Shown here piece after piece: positions 1-5,450 of a stretch of 5,450 nt of DNA. The notes under the pieces are model-generated. The model made no database searches. It saw only the letters and a list, made by a program, of their open reading frames with translations, and was not told where the DNA came from. A program made the translations under genes and the position numbers. Within the stretch, counting starts at the first letter, position 1. Each line of letters opens with the position of its first letter. Location of the stretch: the NCBI GenBank assembly GCA_022424925.1, contig JAKMGM010000071.1:1-5450 (forward strand). Direction: 5' to 3'. The stretch comes from Candidatus Poseidoniaceae archaeon. Its GTDB lineage: Archaea; Thermoplasmatota; Poseidoniia; Poseidoniales; Poseidoniaceae.

Positions 1-1339
1 TAGCAGATTCGCATCCAATGTTCGCCATGGTCGAGATGCCTCGCACAATGATTGTGTTGCGTTGACCCTTGAGCAGATGGGTGATGTAAGGTACGGGAGA
101 AAACCCGGTTGTACTGCGCAAGGCCGCCAACAAGGCTTGGTGGAGTTGAGGTCGCTCGTAATACGAAGGAATAACCTGTTCAAACCACGGCCCAAACTCT
201 TCAATGTTTTGCAGAACGGAACGAACCACTTGGTCGTTCTCATGGTTCAGTTGAGCGCGCAGTACCTGCTCTGTTTTCGCATCACCGGACATTCCGAGGC
301 TGCGCACTGCGTTCACCACATGGTCTGTCTCATGAGATTCAAGAAACGGACTTAGAAGTGAGCGTTTCTCATCGATACCAATGTTGAGATGGCCAATATG
401 AAGTATACCTATACTGCATCGACCAGCCCGGTCTTTGAGTAACGGAACAAACAATTTCAGTTTCTCCTGTTCCGTAATGTCTACCGAACGCAAACGCGTC
501 AATACTTTGTGCAGTACGGGTGAAGCGATATCCGTAAGCATGGGCCGGAGAATGCTCAATTCTCGCTCGACATCATCGCAATGGAAATGTTCGACTGCCC
601 AGGAACGCAGTGAAGGGTCATCATGGTTGAAAAAAAGCTCAACATCTGCATCTGAAAAGATGTAGCGGTGTGAATAAAATTGTTCTACAATCCATCGTGA
701 AACGCGTTCCATCCGCACACCTGGTAGGGTCAGTTGCAAAAGTATCCAACGGAACGTCGTTTGATGACGCGTCGGCGACAAACGATGGGCGTAATGATTC
801 CAATCTTCAACCGGTTGAGTTTCAATAAATGCCCTTGTATCTTCATCGTTGGAGGTAAATGTCCGTGTGTCAAAACGAGGGTCGTCAATGTGGGGTTGGT
901 GTGGAGTATGAGGCACAAGAGCACGTTGTTCTTCATCAAGAATCGCGTGAAGCGTGTGAGGTACTTCCCTCGGATCAAAGCCTTCACTGCCGAGCAACAG
1001 AATCATGCTCGCAACCATATCGGTATGGAGTGGTTGCGGCCGAGTGTACCGGTGAGCGCGAACGCATGCACTTCGTCCATCAAGGTTGATTGGAAGATGG
1101 TTGGCCGTCATGGAATGTAGTCCGGTGTCGAGTAATGCAGCCTTTAGGGGGAAAATTTCGACAACATGACCGTTGATAGTCTGGGTAAGTGAATCGCTTC
1201 CATTCCTGCGAAACCGTTCCCATAAACTTCCTTTGGCCAGAGTATGGCACCAATTCAAAGCGCGAAGCACGGCTTGCACTTTTTCCATGGTGGCATCTTC
1301 GGAAAGGTGGAGTCTTCCAAACGGTGTCTCACAGTTCAT
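1..1339 (-). CDS. HEAT-repeat protein with unrecognised N-terminal domain, 3' end cut by window edge
   Basis: I read 446 uninterrupted codons from ATG at 1339 to the window edge; the stop lies outside. Residues about 241-446 look like tandem helical HEAT-type repeats. Units begin near 241, 273, 306, 339, 369, 397 and 428 (spacing 28-33), with patterns such as DPSLRSWAVEHF, DQVVRSVLQNIEEF and PQLHQALLAALR. Such arrays usually act as protein- or nucleic-acid-binding scaffolds. Residues 1-240 match no family I recognise; they are rich in His, Asp and Arg, with a His/Pro stretch LVPHTPHQPH at 141-150. I see no signal peptide or membrane helix, so it is probably cytosolic. It lies 80 nt downstream of the class II photolyase gene on the same strand, but a TATA-like box 25 nt before the ATG suggests its own leaderless transcript. 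An in-frame TGA lies 51 nt upstream of the ATG and no other ATG or GTG intervenes; a TTG at 1357 is the only common alternative start. Partner and function are unknown. Confidence 0.85.
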   Translation of the reverse strand, partial: MNCETPFGRLHLSEDATMEKVQAVLRALNWCHTLAKGSLWERFRRNGSDSLTQTINGHVVEIFPLKAALLDTGLHSMTANHLPINLDGRSACVRAHRYTRPQPLHTDMVASMILLLGSEGFDPREVPHTLHAILDEEQRALVPHTPHQPHIDDPRFDTRTFTSNDEDTRAFIETQPVEDWNHYAHRLSPTRHQTTFRWILLQLTLPGVRMERVSRWIVEQFYSHRYIFSDADVELFFNHDDPSLRSWAVEHFHCDDVERELSILRPMLTDIASPVLHKVLTRLRSVDITEQEKLKLFVPLLKDRAGRCSIGILHIGHLNIGIDEKRSLLSPFLESHETDHVVNAVRSLGMSGDAKTEQVLRAQLNHENDQVVRSVLQNIEEFGPWFEQVIPSYYERPQLHQALLAALRSTTGFSPVPYITHLLKGQRNTIIVRGISTMANIGCESA

Positions 1340-1360
1340 GAGAATACGTGCCTTCAACTC

Positions 1361-1367
1361 TTTATAA
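1361..1367 (-). promoter_or_regulatory. Putative archaeal TATA box for the HEAT-repeat gene
   Basis: The minus strand reads TTCTTATAAAGAG, with TTATAAA at 1367-1361. Its centre is about 25 nt upstream of the ATG at 1339. Archaeal TATA boxes sit about 25-30 nt upstream of the transcription start, so transcription would begin at or very near the start codon, giving a leaderless message. No good Shine-Dalgarno sequence lies just before this ATG, which agrees. No transcription data support this, and AT-rich matches can occur by chance. Confidence 0.5.
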
Positions 1368-1377
1368 GAATCGAAGG

Positions 1378-1415
1378 GCCATCGAGGCGCTCAAGCGATG
1401 TTCACATGCCATCGA
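1378..1415. repeat. Pair of 8-bp direct repeats in the photolyase/HEAT intergenic gap
   Basis: GCCATCGA (plus strand) occurs at 1378-1385 and again at 1408-1415, 30 bp start to start, which is close to three helical turns. The inner copy is about 10 bp upstream of the TATA-like element of the HEAT gene, where a dimeric regulator could bind. Both copies lie in the short non-coding gap after the class II photolyase stop. Two 8-mers are weak evidence and may be coincidence. Confidence 0.25.
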
Positions 1416-1419
1416 CTGT

Positions 1420-1950
1420 TCAAAAGAGGCGAGTTTGAACAGCGTATCCTTTCGACGATGGCTGTGCATGCATTGCGAACATATAGTGGGCCAATTTCCA
1501 TGCAGCATTTTCAATGCACTGCGTCAACGAAGAATCGCCCTGATTTGGCTCATCATTTTCGAGAGAGACAGCACTGAAGAGAATCCGTAGGGTGTTGTTT
1601 TCGGATTGCAACAGACCTGCAATAGTTCGTTGAGAACCGTCTACCTGAAGCGATATTGGCTTACCCGACTTCATAGTCTCTGCTTCTAAAGTAGACACAT
1701 GAAGGGTTTGAATGCCCGCTGCCGCCCACAACTTTTCATCATTGATAGGGGAGCCTTCTGGGATTCGAGAGGTGAACCAATTCGGTAGCGGTTCAGCACC
1801 AGTCTCTTCGTTGAGCCATGGAGCAGCAGGCGCTTCCCCGTCGCCGATAGAGAATACTTCGTACCCGTTATCGACAAGAACGCGAGCGATGAACACCGAC
1901 AAGGTGTCTTCACTTGCTAGCAAGTACACATCCTGTTTTACGCTCGGCAA
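1420..1950 (-). other. C-terminal extension of the class II photolyase: degenerate Rossmann/renalase-like domain
   Basis: This covers residues 469-644 of the photolyase. At about 476-506 the chain VYLLASEDTLSVFIARVL followed by VDNGYEVFSIGDG has the strand-helix-strand layout of the FAD/NAD(P)-binding unit of flavin amine oxidases and renalase-like proteins. The middle part aligns well with the usual ARxLADxGHEV pattern. The diagnostic GxGxxG loop is missing, however, replaced by ASEDTLS. Near the end, GDSSLTQCIENAAWKLAHYM (about 606-625) resembles the terminal GD....(V/I)E.A..SG helix of that family. At about 176 residues it is much shorter than a full oxidoreductase domain (roughly 300 or more). 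I infer a shrunken, probably non-dinucleotide-binding relic or structural domain. The likeness is by eye only. Confidence 0.4.
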
Positions 1951-3354
1951 TCGATTGATGTGCTTGGCGTACTTTTCGGTATCGAGTCGGGATGAATGCG
2001 TCACAATGTCTCGTTTTCGAACCACGCCCATGACCCTTTCCGAGGGAAAGAACGCCCGGTCGAACAAGCCATGGCACCACTGTACGCCAACCACTGAAGA
2101 GGGGTCACGACCATCGAGGGCGTACTTATCGTTGAAGTGTTGGGATAATTCCAACGATGCTTGAAGATTCGGAGTCCACAACGGGAAGGCCTTACCCCAT
2201 GTCATTCTGAGGTTGTTGTGCAATTCGCCGTGACGTAGCAGCGACTGTTGGCACAAATTCCACAATGCATGGGGTGACTGGGCGAATTCAAACTGGTGTT
2301 CAGAGAGGAGCGTTGGGCGAGGGTCGTCCGAAGTATCGCGCCATGATTGAAGCGCCCACTCAGGTAGGTTTGATGCAGCGTATGGGTCTTGCATAGCATA
2401 GATATGATGCCATGCATGTTCGCGGAAAACCAACAGTTCATCGAGGTACTTTTCCGCAGATTTGGTTCCGACTGCGGCTGCTTCACGAGCAACACGCATT
2501 GGAGATAAAAACCCATAATGGAATGCGTAGGAAAGACGAGACACACCCGTAGAGTCTGCAGCGTTGTTTCTTCTTCGTGCGTATCCATTAAGGCCGTTGT
2601 CGAAGAACTTCTGCCATTTCTGAAGAGCGGCGTTTTCCCCACCTCGAACGCCCCAAACGGGCAGGACGGTTGGGTCAATTTCGCATTCTTGGAGCAAGGC
2701 AATACGCCGAAGAGGGTCGACAAGATGTGCGAGGATATCCACGGGCTCAAACGGCAACTCGCCCGTGTAGGATTCTGCCAGATACTCCATTTTCGGCCAA
2801 GTCGCTTGGAGGCGCTTTTTTCGTAAGCGCTTGGTGGAATCGCGATATTTGTACGGTCTGTCGACCGATTTTCCAAACAACGGCATCGGAACAACACAAT
2901 GGCAATCGACATCGAACATCGGGCCTTTGGCTCGACTCGCAATCGTCTCAACCCATGTGGTCCAAGGTGGAAGTGGAAACATGTCGGTGACGATGCAACT
3001 TGCCGTCTGACTGAGTACTTTCAAGACCGGTTGGCGGTGTCCTTTACGGGCAAGATGGAGTACATATCGCAAGTTGTTTCTTCGGCAGTGTTCGTCCATA
3101 TCGACTGCGGCCTCGAGCAACATGTTGTGATGGCGAAGAGAAGCGTGGGGATAACGCTCGTCAATTCCTTGGTAAATCAACAACGGAAGACCGTAGGCTT
3201 GAGCGAGTGTTGCCCCTACGTCGATGGCAGGATTCTCGTGAACTCGAAACGAAGATTTCAGCCAAACGACGACCGGCCCATCACCATTCGGCTGTTGAAC
3301 ATCGTTGAGGTGACGAACGCGCTCGGCCAAATGTGGAGGGAGTTTGCCAATCAT
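1420..3354 (-). CDS. Class II CPD photolyase-type flavoprotein with C-terminal extension (644 aa)
   Basis: By family, class II photolyases use FAD and blue/near-UV light to split cyclobutane pyrimidine dimers in DNA. An N-terminal Rossmann-like antenna domain starts at GPVVVWLKSSFR (residues 26-37), with VTDMFPL at 122-128 and DVDCHCVVP near 148-156, the counterpart of the class II VDAHN(V/I)VP motif. The helical FAD domain holds LSYAFHYGFLSP (274-285), ELLVFREHAWHHIYA (306-320), NNLRMTWGKAFPLWT (380-394) and YALDGRDPSSVVGVQW (411-426), which is the class II LDGRDPNGYVG..W signature. The fold should end near residue 468, so 469-644 is an extra domain (separate entry). ATG 3354 was chosen because recognisable class II sequence (HLAERVRHLND) starts right after it and a TATA element lies 26 nt upstream; the open frame continues to 3525 but would overlap the divergent gene. 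Odd points: by hand alignment Asp449 replaces the Asn of the usual RYMN motif, and the second Trp of the class II VHD..W motif is Phe. Class assignment is firm; repair activity is inferred. Confidence 0.93.
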   Translation of the reverse strand: MIGKLPPHLAERVRHLNDVQQPNGDGPVVVWLKSSFRVHENPAIDVGATLAQAYGLPLLIYQGIDERYPHASLRHHNMLLEAAVDMDEHCRRNNLRYVLHLARKGHRQPVLKVLSQTASCIVTDMFPLPPWTTWVETIASRAKGPMFDVDCHCVVPMPLFGKSVDRPYKYRDSTKRLRKKRLQATWPKMEYLAESYTGELPFEPVDILAHLVDPLRRIALLQECEIDPTVLPVWGVRGGENAALQKWQKFFDNGLNGYARRRNNAADSTGVSRLSYAFHYGFLSPMRVAREAAAVGTKSAEKYLDELLVFREHAWHHIYAMQDPYAASNLPEWALQSWRDTSDDPRPTLLSEHQFEFAQSPHALWNLCQQSLLRHGELHNNLRMTWGKAFPLWTPNLQASLELSQHFNDKYALDGRDPSSVVGVQWCHGLFDRAFFPSERVMGVVRKRDIVTHSSRLDTEKYAKHINRLPSVKQDVYLLASEDTLSVFIARVLVDNGYEVFSIGDGEAPAAPWLNEETGAEPLPNWFTSRIPEGSPINDEKLWAAAGIQTLHVSTLEAETMKSGKPISLQVDGSQRTIAGLLQSENNTLRILFSAVSLENDEPNQGDSSLTQCIENAAWKLAHYMFAMHAQPSSKGYAVQTRLF

Positions 3355-3376
3355 GCCACTCGCTGTTTCTACTGTG

Positions 3377-3383
3377 ATATATA
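3377..3383. promoter_or_regulatory. Putative shared TATA element between divergent photolyase and DsrE genes
   Basis: ATATATA at 3377-3383 is close to symmetrical and is the clearest TATA-like element in the 88-nt gap between the two divergent genes. Its centre (3380) lies 26 nt from the class II photolyase ATG (3354), which fits a leaderless archaeal transcript on the minus strand. Read the other way, it predicts a plus-strand start near 3406, giving the DsrE gene a leader of about 37 nt. One box may therefore serve both directions. No convincing BRE is visible on either side, so orientation cannot be decided from sequence. Confidence 0.5.
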
Positions 3384-3430
3384 CCGCTGTTTGATTCACT
3401 GGAATGACAATAAACATAGGCCGGAAACAC

Positions 3431-3434
3431 GGAG
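3431..3434 (+). promoter_or_regulatory. Shine-Dalgarno GGAG deciding the DsrE-family start
   Basis: GGAG at 3431-3434 stands 8 nt before ATG 3443. This favours 3443 over the in-frame ATG at 3404, which has no ribosome-binding site and would add 13 residues that do not look like the family's N-terminus. The 3404 ATG is only 24 nt from the TATA centre, so a leaderless start there cannot be excluded. Confidence 0.5.
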
Positions 3435-3442
3435 ATTTCACC

Positions 3443-3835
3443 ATGAGCAAAAACATGTTCTTCAAAATTGCAACCGACCCTGAAGTTGACCCGAGTAAGT
3501 GTATTGTGGCTCTATCCTGTGTCAATCAAGCGATTAAAGACGGTCATGAAGTCAATGTGTTCTTTGCATCATTGGCTGTGAAACTACTCCAAAATGAATA
3601 CATCAATACGCTCGACGAGCGAATTGGAACGCCAGAAGGGTTTTGCATGAAACTCATGGGTTACGCCGTCGTACATGCGAAAGGTGTCTATTGCTCGACA
3701 GGTTCACAAGCTGCAGTTGGCGTAACGCCTGACAACTCTGAGGGAATCTTTGTAGAAGGTTTGAACCTTCACTGGAGCGGTCCACCTGGCGTTATTCAAC
3801 TGGCAGCAGCATCAGACGTTCAGATGATTTATTGA
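3443..3835 (+). CDS. DsrE-family small protein (130 aa)
   Basis: The protein has the layout of the DsrE/DsrF-like family, small cytosolic alpha/beta proteins that often act in sulfur transfer through a reactive cysteine, or as oligomeric partners of redox proteins. The first strand MFFKIATDP (5-13) is followed by a helix, CIVALSCVNQAIKDGHEV (20-37), and the second strand NVFF (38-41); the order 'strand, helix ending in GHEV, VxVFF' is characteristic. A later strand ends in GVYCSTGSQAAVG (81-93). Cys84 there sits where many family members carry the reactive cysteine; other cysteines are at 20, 26 and 68. Length is typical. I see no signal peptide or membrane helix. It is the only plus-strand gene in the window, divergent from the class II photolyase and convergent with the class I-type gene (3 nt between stops). 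A role in repair, for instance supplying reductant or sulfur, would be inference from position only. Start reasoning is under the GGAG entry. Confidence 0.8.
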   Translation: MSKNMFFKIATDPEVDPSKCIVALSCVNQAIKDGHEVNVFFASLAVKLLQNEYINTLDERIGTPEGFCMKLMGYAVVHAKGVYCSTGSQAAVGVTPDNSEGIFVEGLNLHWSGPPGVIQLAAASDVQMIY

Positions 3836-3838
3836 ATC

Positions 3839-5326
3839 TCATCTTCGTTTACGACTACCGTGAACATCGTAAACGCGCAACGAACGTTCTCGGGATTCCG
3901 GTTTTGATTTCGCAGAATACGAACGGCTAATGCCTTCTTTACGTGCTGCTTTTTCATCGACGATAGGGTGCGGGTAATCCTTGCCAATGATGCATGAGGT
4001 CTCGTCTTGCTGCTCATCACTCATCAGCCAAGGCTCGTGAATGTGCTCGTTTGTCACGTTCTGCAGTTCTGGCACCCATGTCCGAATGAAATCGCCTTCA
4101 GGATCTTGGTCAATCGACTGCTTGCGAACCGAATAGGCTCGGATTGAATTGATTCCCGTTACACCGGACTGCATGTGAACTTGTGACCAGTGAATGCCGG
4201 GTTCATAATCCAAAAAACATCGCGCCAAGTGGAGTCCTGTTCTTTGCCATGGCAACCAAAGAGTGTACGAGGCTACAGATTGGAGCATTGCTCGCATCCG
4301 GAAATTAATCCATCCCGTGGCGATGAGGGAACGCATACAGGCGTCAAAAAAGGGCCATCCGGTCGTTCCTTGAGACCACGCAGAATACCGTTCTTCGTTC
4401 ATTTCTCGCTCGAGATGGTGGTCGAGTTCTGGATTCAATGCAATCGTGTCCATGGTGGCTTCAGCCTCGAGCCTTTGGATGAAATGACAATGCCAGGCCA
4501 GACGGCTTTGAAACGAAGTCAGGCTTGAAGTCCAGCCGAGGTTTTCTTTCGAACGCGGATTGACTTTGACTTTCTTTTGCTTGCGCCGAGTGTAGTGAAC
4601 AATCTGGCGAATAGTGATACATCCTGTGCTCAAGTAGGGTGAGAGGCGCGAGCAGGCATTCCAACCAGTGATGGGGCTGGACATGTCTTTGCGGTAGGTT
4701 CGCCCGCGTTCATCAAGAAATGAAAACAGAACGTCAATGGCTGCTTTTTCACCGGGCAATGGTCGTTCATGAAGCGGACGCGGACGCATTCCAAGTTCCG
4801 AAATGGTTGGAATCCTATTGGATTCAAATTTCGTAGGTTTCACCATTGCAACAGGAGTGTTCACCAATTCTGCATTGATTCGAGCATCACGGTACTGCTT
4901 CCAGCGGTCACGTGACCCGAGCCTGCGAACAACGCCGTTTGAGGGATGCTCAATGAATTGAACATCGTTAGATGAACACCATGCCGCCACTGATTTATCG
5001 CGTTCCCACGACCAAAGAAGTCCTGTCTCTTCATTGCAATACAGGTGAGCAATTCCGAATGTTTCATGCAAACGAGTCAATTGCTCGACAACCTGCCCAA
5101 AGTGAAATTCAAGTGAACCACCAATGGCTTCCAAGGACGATTTCAATGCTGATAAGCAGTCCAGTTCCCACTCAATATGAATGGCATCGACATCATCTCG
5201 AGCAAGTCTCTCTGGCTCCAGATTGAAGATGCAGACCACCGGATTCGAACCTTCGAGCGCCTCGGTCAAGGCAGGATTATCAGAAATCCTGAGGTCTCTC
5301 TTGAACCATACGACGGAGACTGCCAC
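3839..5326 (-). CDS. Cryptochrome/photolyase family flavoprotein, class I-type (495 aa)
   Basis: The sequence opens with MAVSVVWFKRDLRISDNPAL, the standard N-terminus of class I photolyases and cryptochromes (antenna domain, about 1-130). The FAD domain shows WNACSRLSPYLSTG (222-235), SRLAWHCHFIQRLE (274-287), GTTGWPFFDACMRSLIATGW (320-339), NFRMRAML (341-348), LPWQRTG (358-364), DYEPGIHWSQVHMQSG (373-388) and DFIRTWVPEL (412-421). Members split pyrimidine dimers with light or act as light sensors; which applies here is not settled. Aligned by eye to E. coli numbering, Trp278 matches W277 and Trp360 matches W359, but the flavin-side N378, W382 and W384 positions read His379, Val383 and Met385. 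The C-terminal 30 residues are basic, ending SRKRR, and could touch DNA. The start is GTG at 5326: an in-frame TGA stands three codons upstream, and the nearby ATG at 5328 is in another frame. The gene converges on the DsrE gene with a 3-nt gap. Confidence 0.93.
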   Translation of the reverse strand: MAVSVVWFKRDLRISDNPALTEALEGSNPVVCIFNLEPERLARDDVDAIHIEWELDCLSALKSSLEAIGGSLEFHFGQVVEQLTRLHETFGIAHLYCNEETGLLWSWERDKSVAAWCSSNDVQFIEHPSNGVVRRLGSRDRWKQYRDARINAELVNTPVAMVKPTKFESNRIPTISELGMRPRPLHERPLPGEKAAIDVLFSFLDERGRTYRKDMSSPITGWNACSRLSPYLSTGCITIRQIVHYTRRKQKKVKVNPRSKENLGWTSSLTSFQSRLAWHCHFIQRLEAEATMDTIALNPELDHHLEREMNEERYSAWSQGTTGWPFFDACMRSLIATGWINFRMRAMLQSVASYTLWLPWQRTGLHLARCFLDYEPGIHWSQVHMQSGVTGINSIRAYSVRKQSIDQDPEGDFIRTWVPELQNVTNEHIHEPWLMSDEQQDETSCIIGKDYPHPIVDEKAARKEGISRSYSAKSKPESRERSLRVYDVHGSRKRR

Positions 5327-5350
5327 ATGATCTCAAAAAATCCAGTGTTG

Positions 5351-5378
5351 TTTTAATTCATGTATTCGTGATATAAAA
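5351..5378 (-). promoter_or_regulatory. AT-rich promoter candidates for the class I-type photolyase
   Basis: Two minus-strand elements are possible. TTAAAA (5356-5351) is centred about 27 nt before the GTG start and would give a near-leaderless message, like the other two minus-strand genes. TTTTATAT (5378-5371) is a better TATA match but would start transcription near 5348, leaving a leader of about 22 nt without a clear Shine-Dalgarno. A run of six T at 5340-5335 (minus strand) lies between them and the start; it could end the upstream transcript. Confidence 0.35.
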
Positions 5379-5392
5379 GGCGTGTTTGAAAA

Positions 5393-5450
5393 TTAATCTT
5401 CATCACATGTCCAGTCGTTGCTAGTGCACCTTGGACATCCCGTTTCAGAA
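5393..5450 (-). CDS. Possible C-terminus of an upstream gene with a CxxC motif
   Basis: Read on the minus strand from the right edge, one frame gives SETGCPRCTSNDWTCDED followed by TAA at 5395-5393. CPRC and a third Cys seven residues on look like one knuckle of a zinc ribbon, and the acidic tail before the stop is a plausible protein end. It stops 66 nt before the photolyase start. Only 18 codons are visible, so neither the gene nor its function can be established; a second minus-strand frame is also open here, ending at 5353. Confidence 0.35.
   Translation of the reverse strand, partial: SETGCPRCTSNDWTCDED

Noticed and set aside
62..1367. Several short plus-strand open frames across the left quarter of the window
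   Set aside because: They are all antisense to the continuous HEAT-protein frame on the minus strand, which shows repeat structure; none of the short products is recognisable.
2202..2951. Minus-strand open frame (249 codons) inside the class II photolyase in a shifted frame
   Set aside because: The class II motifs run through the main frame without a break, so this is an alternative-frame shadow, not a second gene or a frameshift.
3404..3442. ATG 3404 as the start of the DsrE-family gene
   Set aside because: No ribosome-binding site precedes it and the 13 extra residues do not fit the family. ATG 3443 has GGAG 8 nt upstream. A leaderless start at 3404 stays possible but is less likely.
2899..3483. 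Long plus-strand open frame (194 codons) opposite the class II photolyase
   Set aside because: It is the antisense of a well-conserved photolyase. Its product resembles nothing I know and shows no recognisable domain pattern.
3355..3525. Longer N-terminus for the class II photolyase, since the frame stays open for 57 more codons
   Set aside because: These codons run antisense into the DsrE gene and across the shared TATA element, and show no class II similarity. Recognisable family sequence begins right after ATG 3354.
3836..3838. Intrinsic terminator between the convergent DsrE and class I-type genes
   Set aside because: Only 3 nt separate the stops, and I see no hairpin or strong T-run just beyond either stop. 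Termination must occur inside the opposing gene or by another mechanism.
5353..5448. Alternative minus-strand frame at the right edge, with its stop at 5353
   Set aside because: Its 31 codons have no recognisable features and it would end inside the photolyase's AT-rich promoter region. The frame with CPRC and an acidic tail ending at 5393 looks more like a real protein end, though neither is proven.

Overview
The window is gene-dense. It carries four substantial genes plus what is probably the tail of a fifth, and almost no spare DNA. From right to left on the minus strand: the last few codons of an unidentified gene with a CxxC motif (5393-5450), a class I-type photolyase/cryptochrome-family flavoprotein (3839-5326), a class II CPD-type photolyase with an unusual C-terminal extension (1420-3354), and a HEAT-repeat protein that runs off the left edge (1-1339). 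Between the two photolyases, on the plus strand, sits one small DsrE-family protein (3443-3835).

The host is most likely an archaeon, possibly a surface-water marine euryarchaeote such as Marine Group II/Poseidoniales. The lineage is an inference only. The evidence for archaea is promoter geometry. A TATA element lies about 25-26 nt upstream of the ATG of both the class II photolyase and the HEAT gene, and neither gene has a convincing Shine-Dalgarno sequence. That is what leaderless archaeal transcripts look like. The GTG-started class I-type gene has a weaker AT-rich element at a similar distance. No rRNA, tRNA, mobile element or CRISPR array is visible, and the lineage needs a database search.

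Layout: HEAT gene and class II gene are co-directional, with an 80-nt gap that holds its own TATA box. Class II gene and DsrE gene diverge around a single near-symmetrical ATATATA. DsrE gene and class I-type gene converge with only 3 nt between their stop codons. Two photolyases of different classes side by side suggest a light-driven DNA repair or light-sensing locus in a sunlit organism. The DsrE protein may contribute thiol or sulfur-relay chemistry, but nothing in the sequence ties it to repair beyond position.

The most notable points are: (1) the 176-residue extension of the class II protein, which looks like a worn-down Rossmann/flavin-oxidoreductase unit lacking its glycine motif; (2) hand-aligned substitutions around the flavin in both photolyases, including loss of the flavin-proximal Trp and the flavin N5 Asn in the class I-type protein; and (3) the HEAT protein with an unrecognised N-terminal domain downstream of the photolyase.
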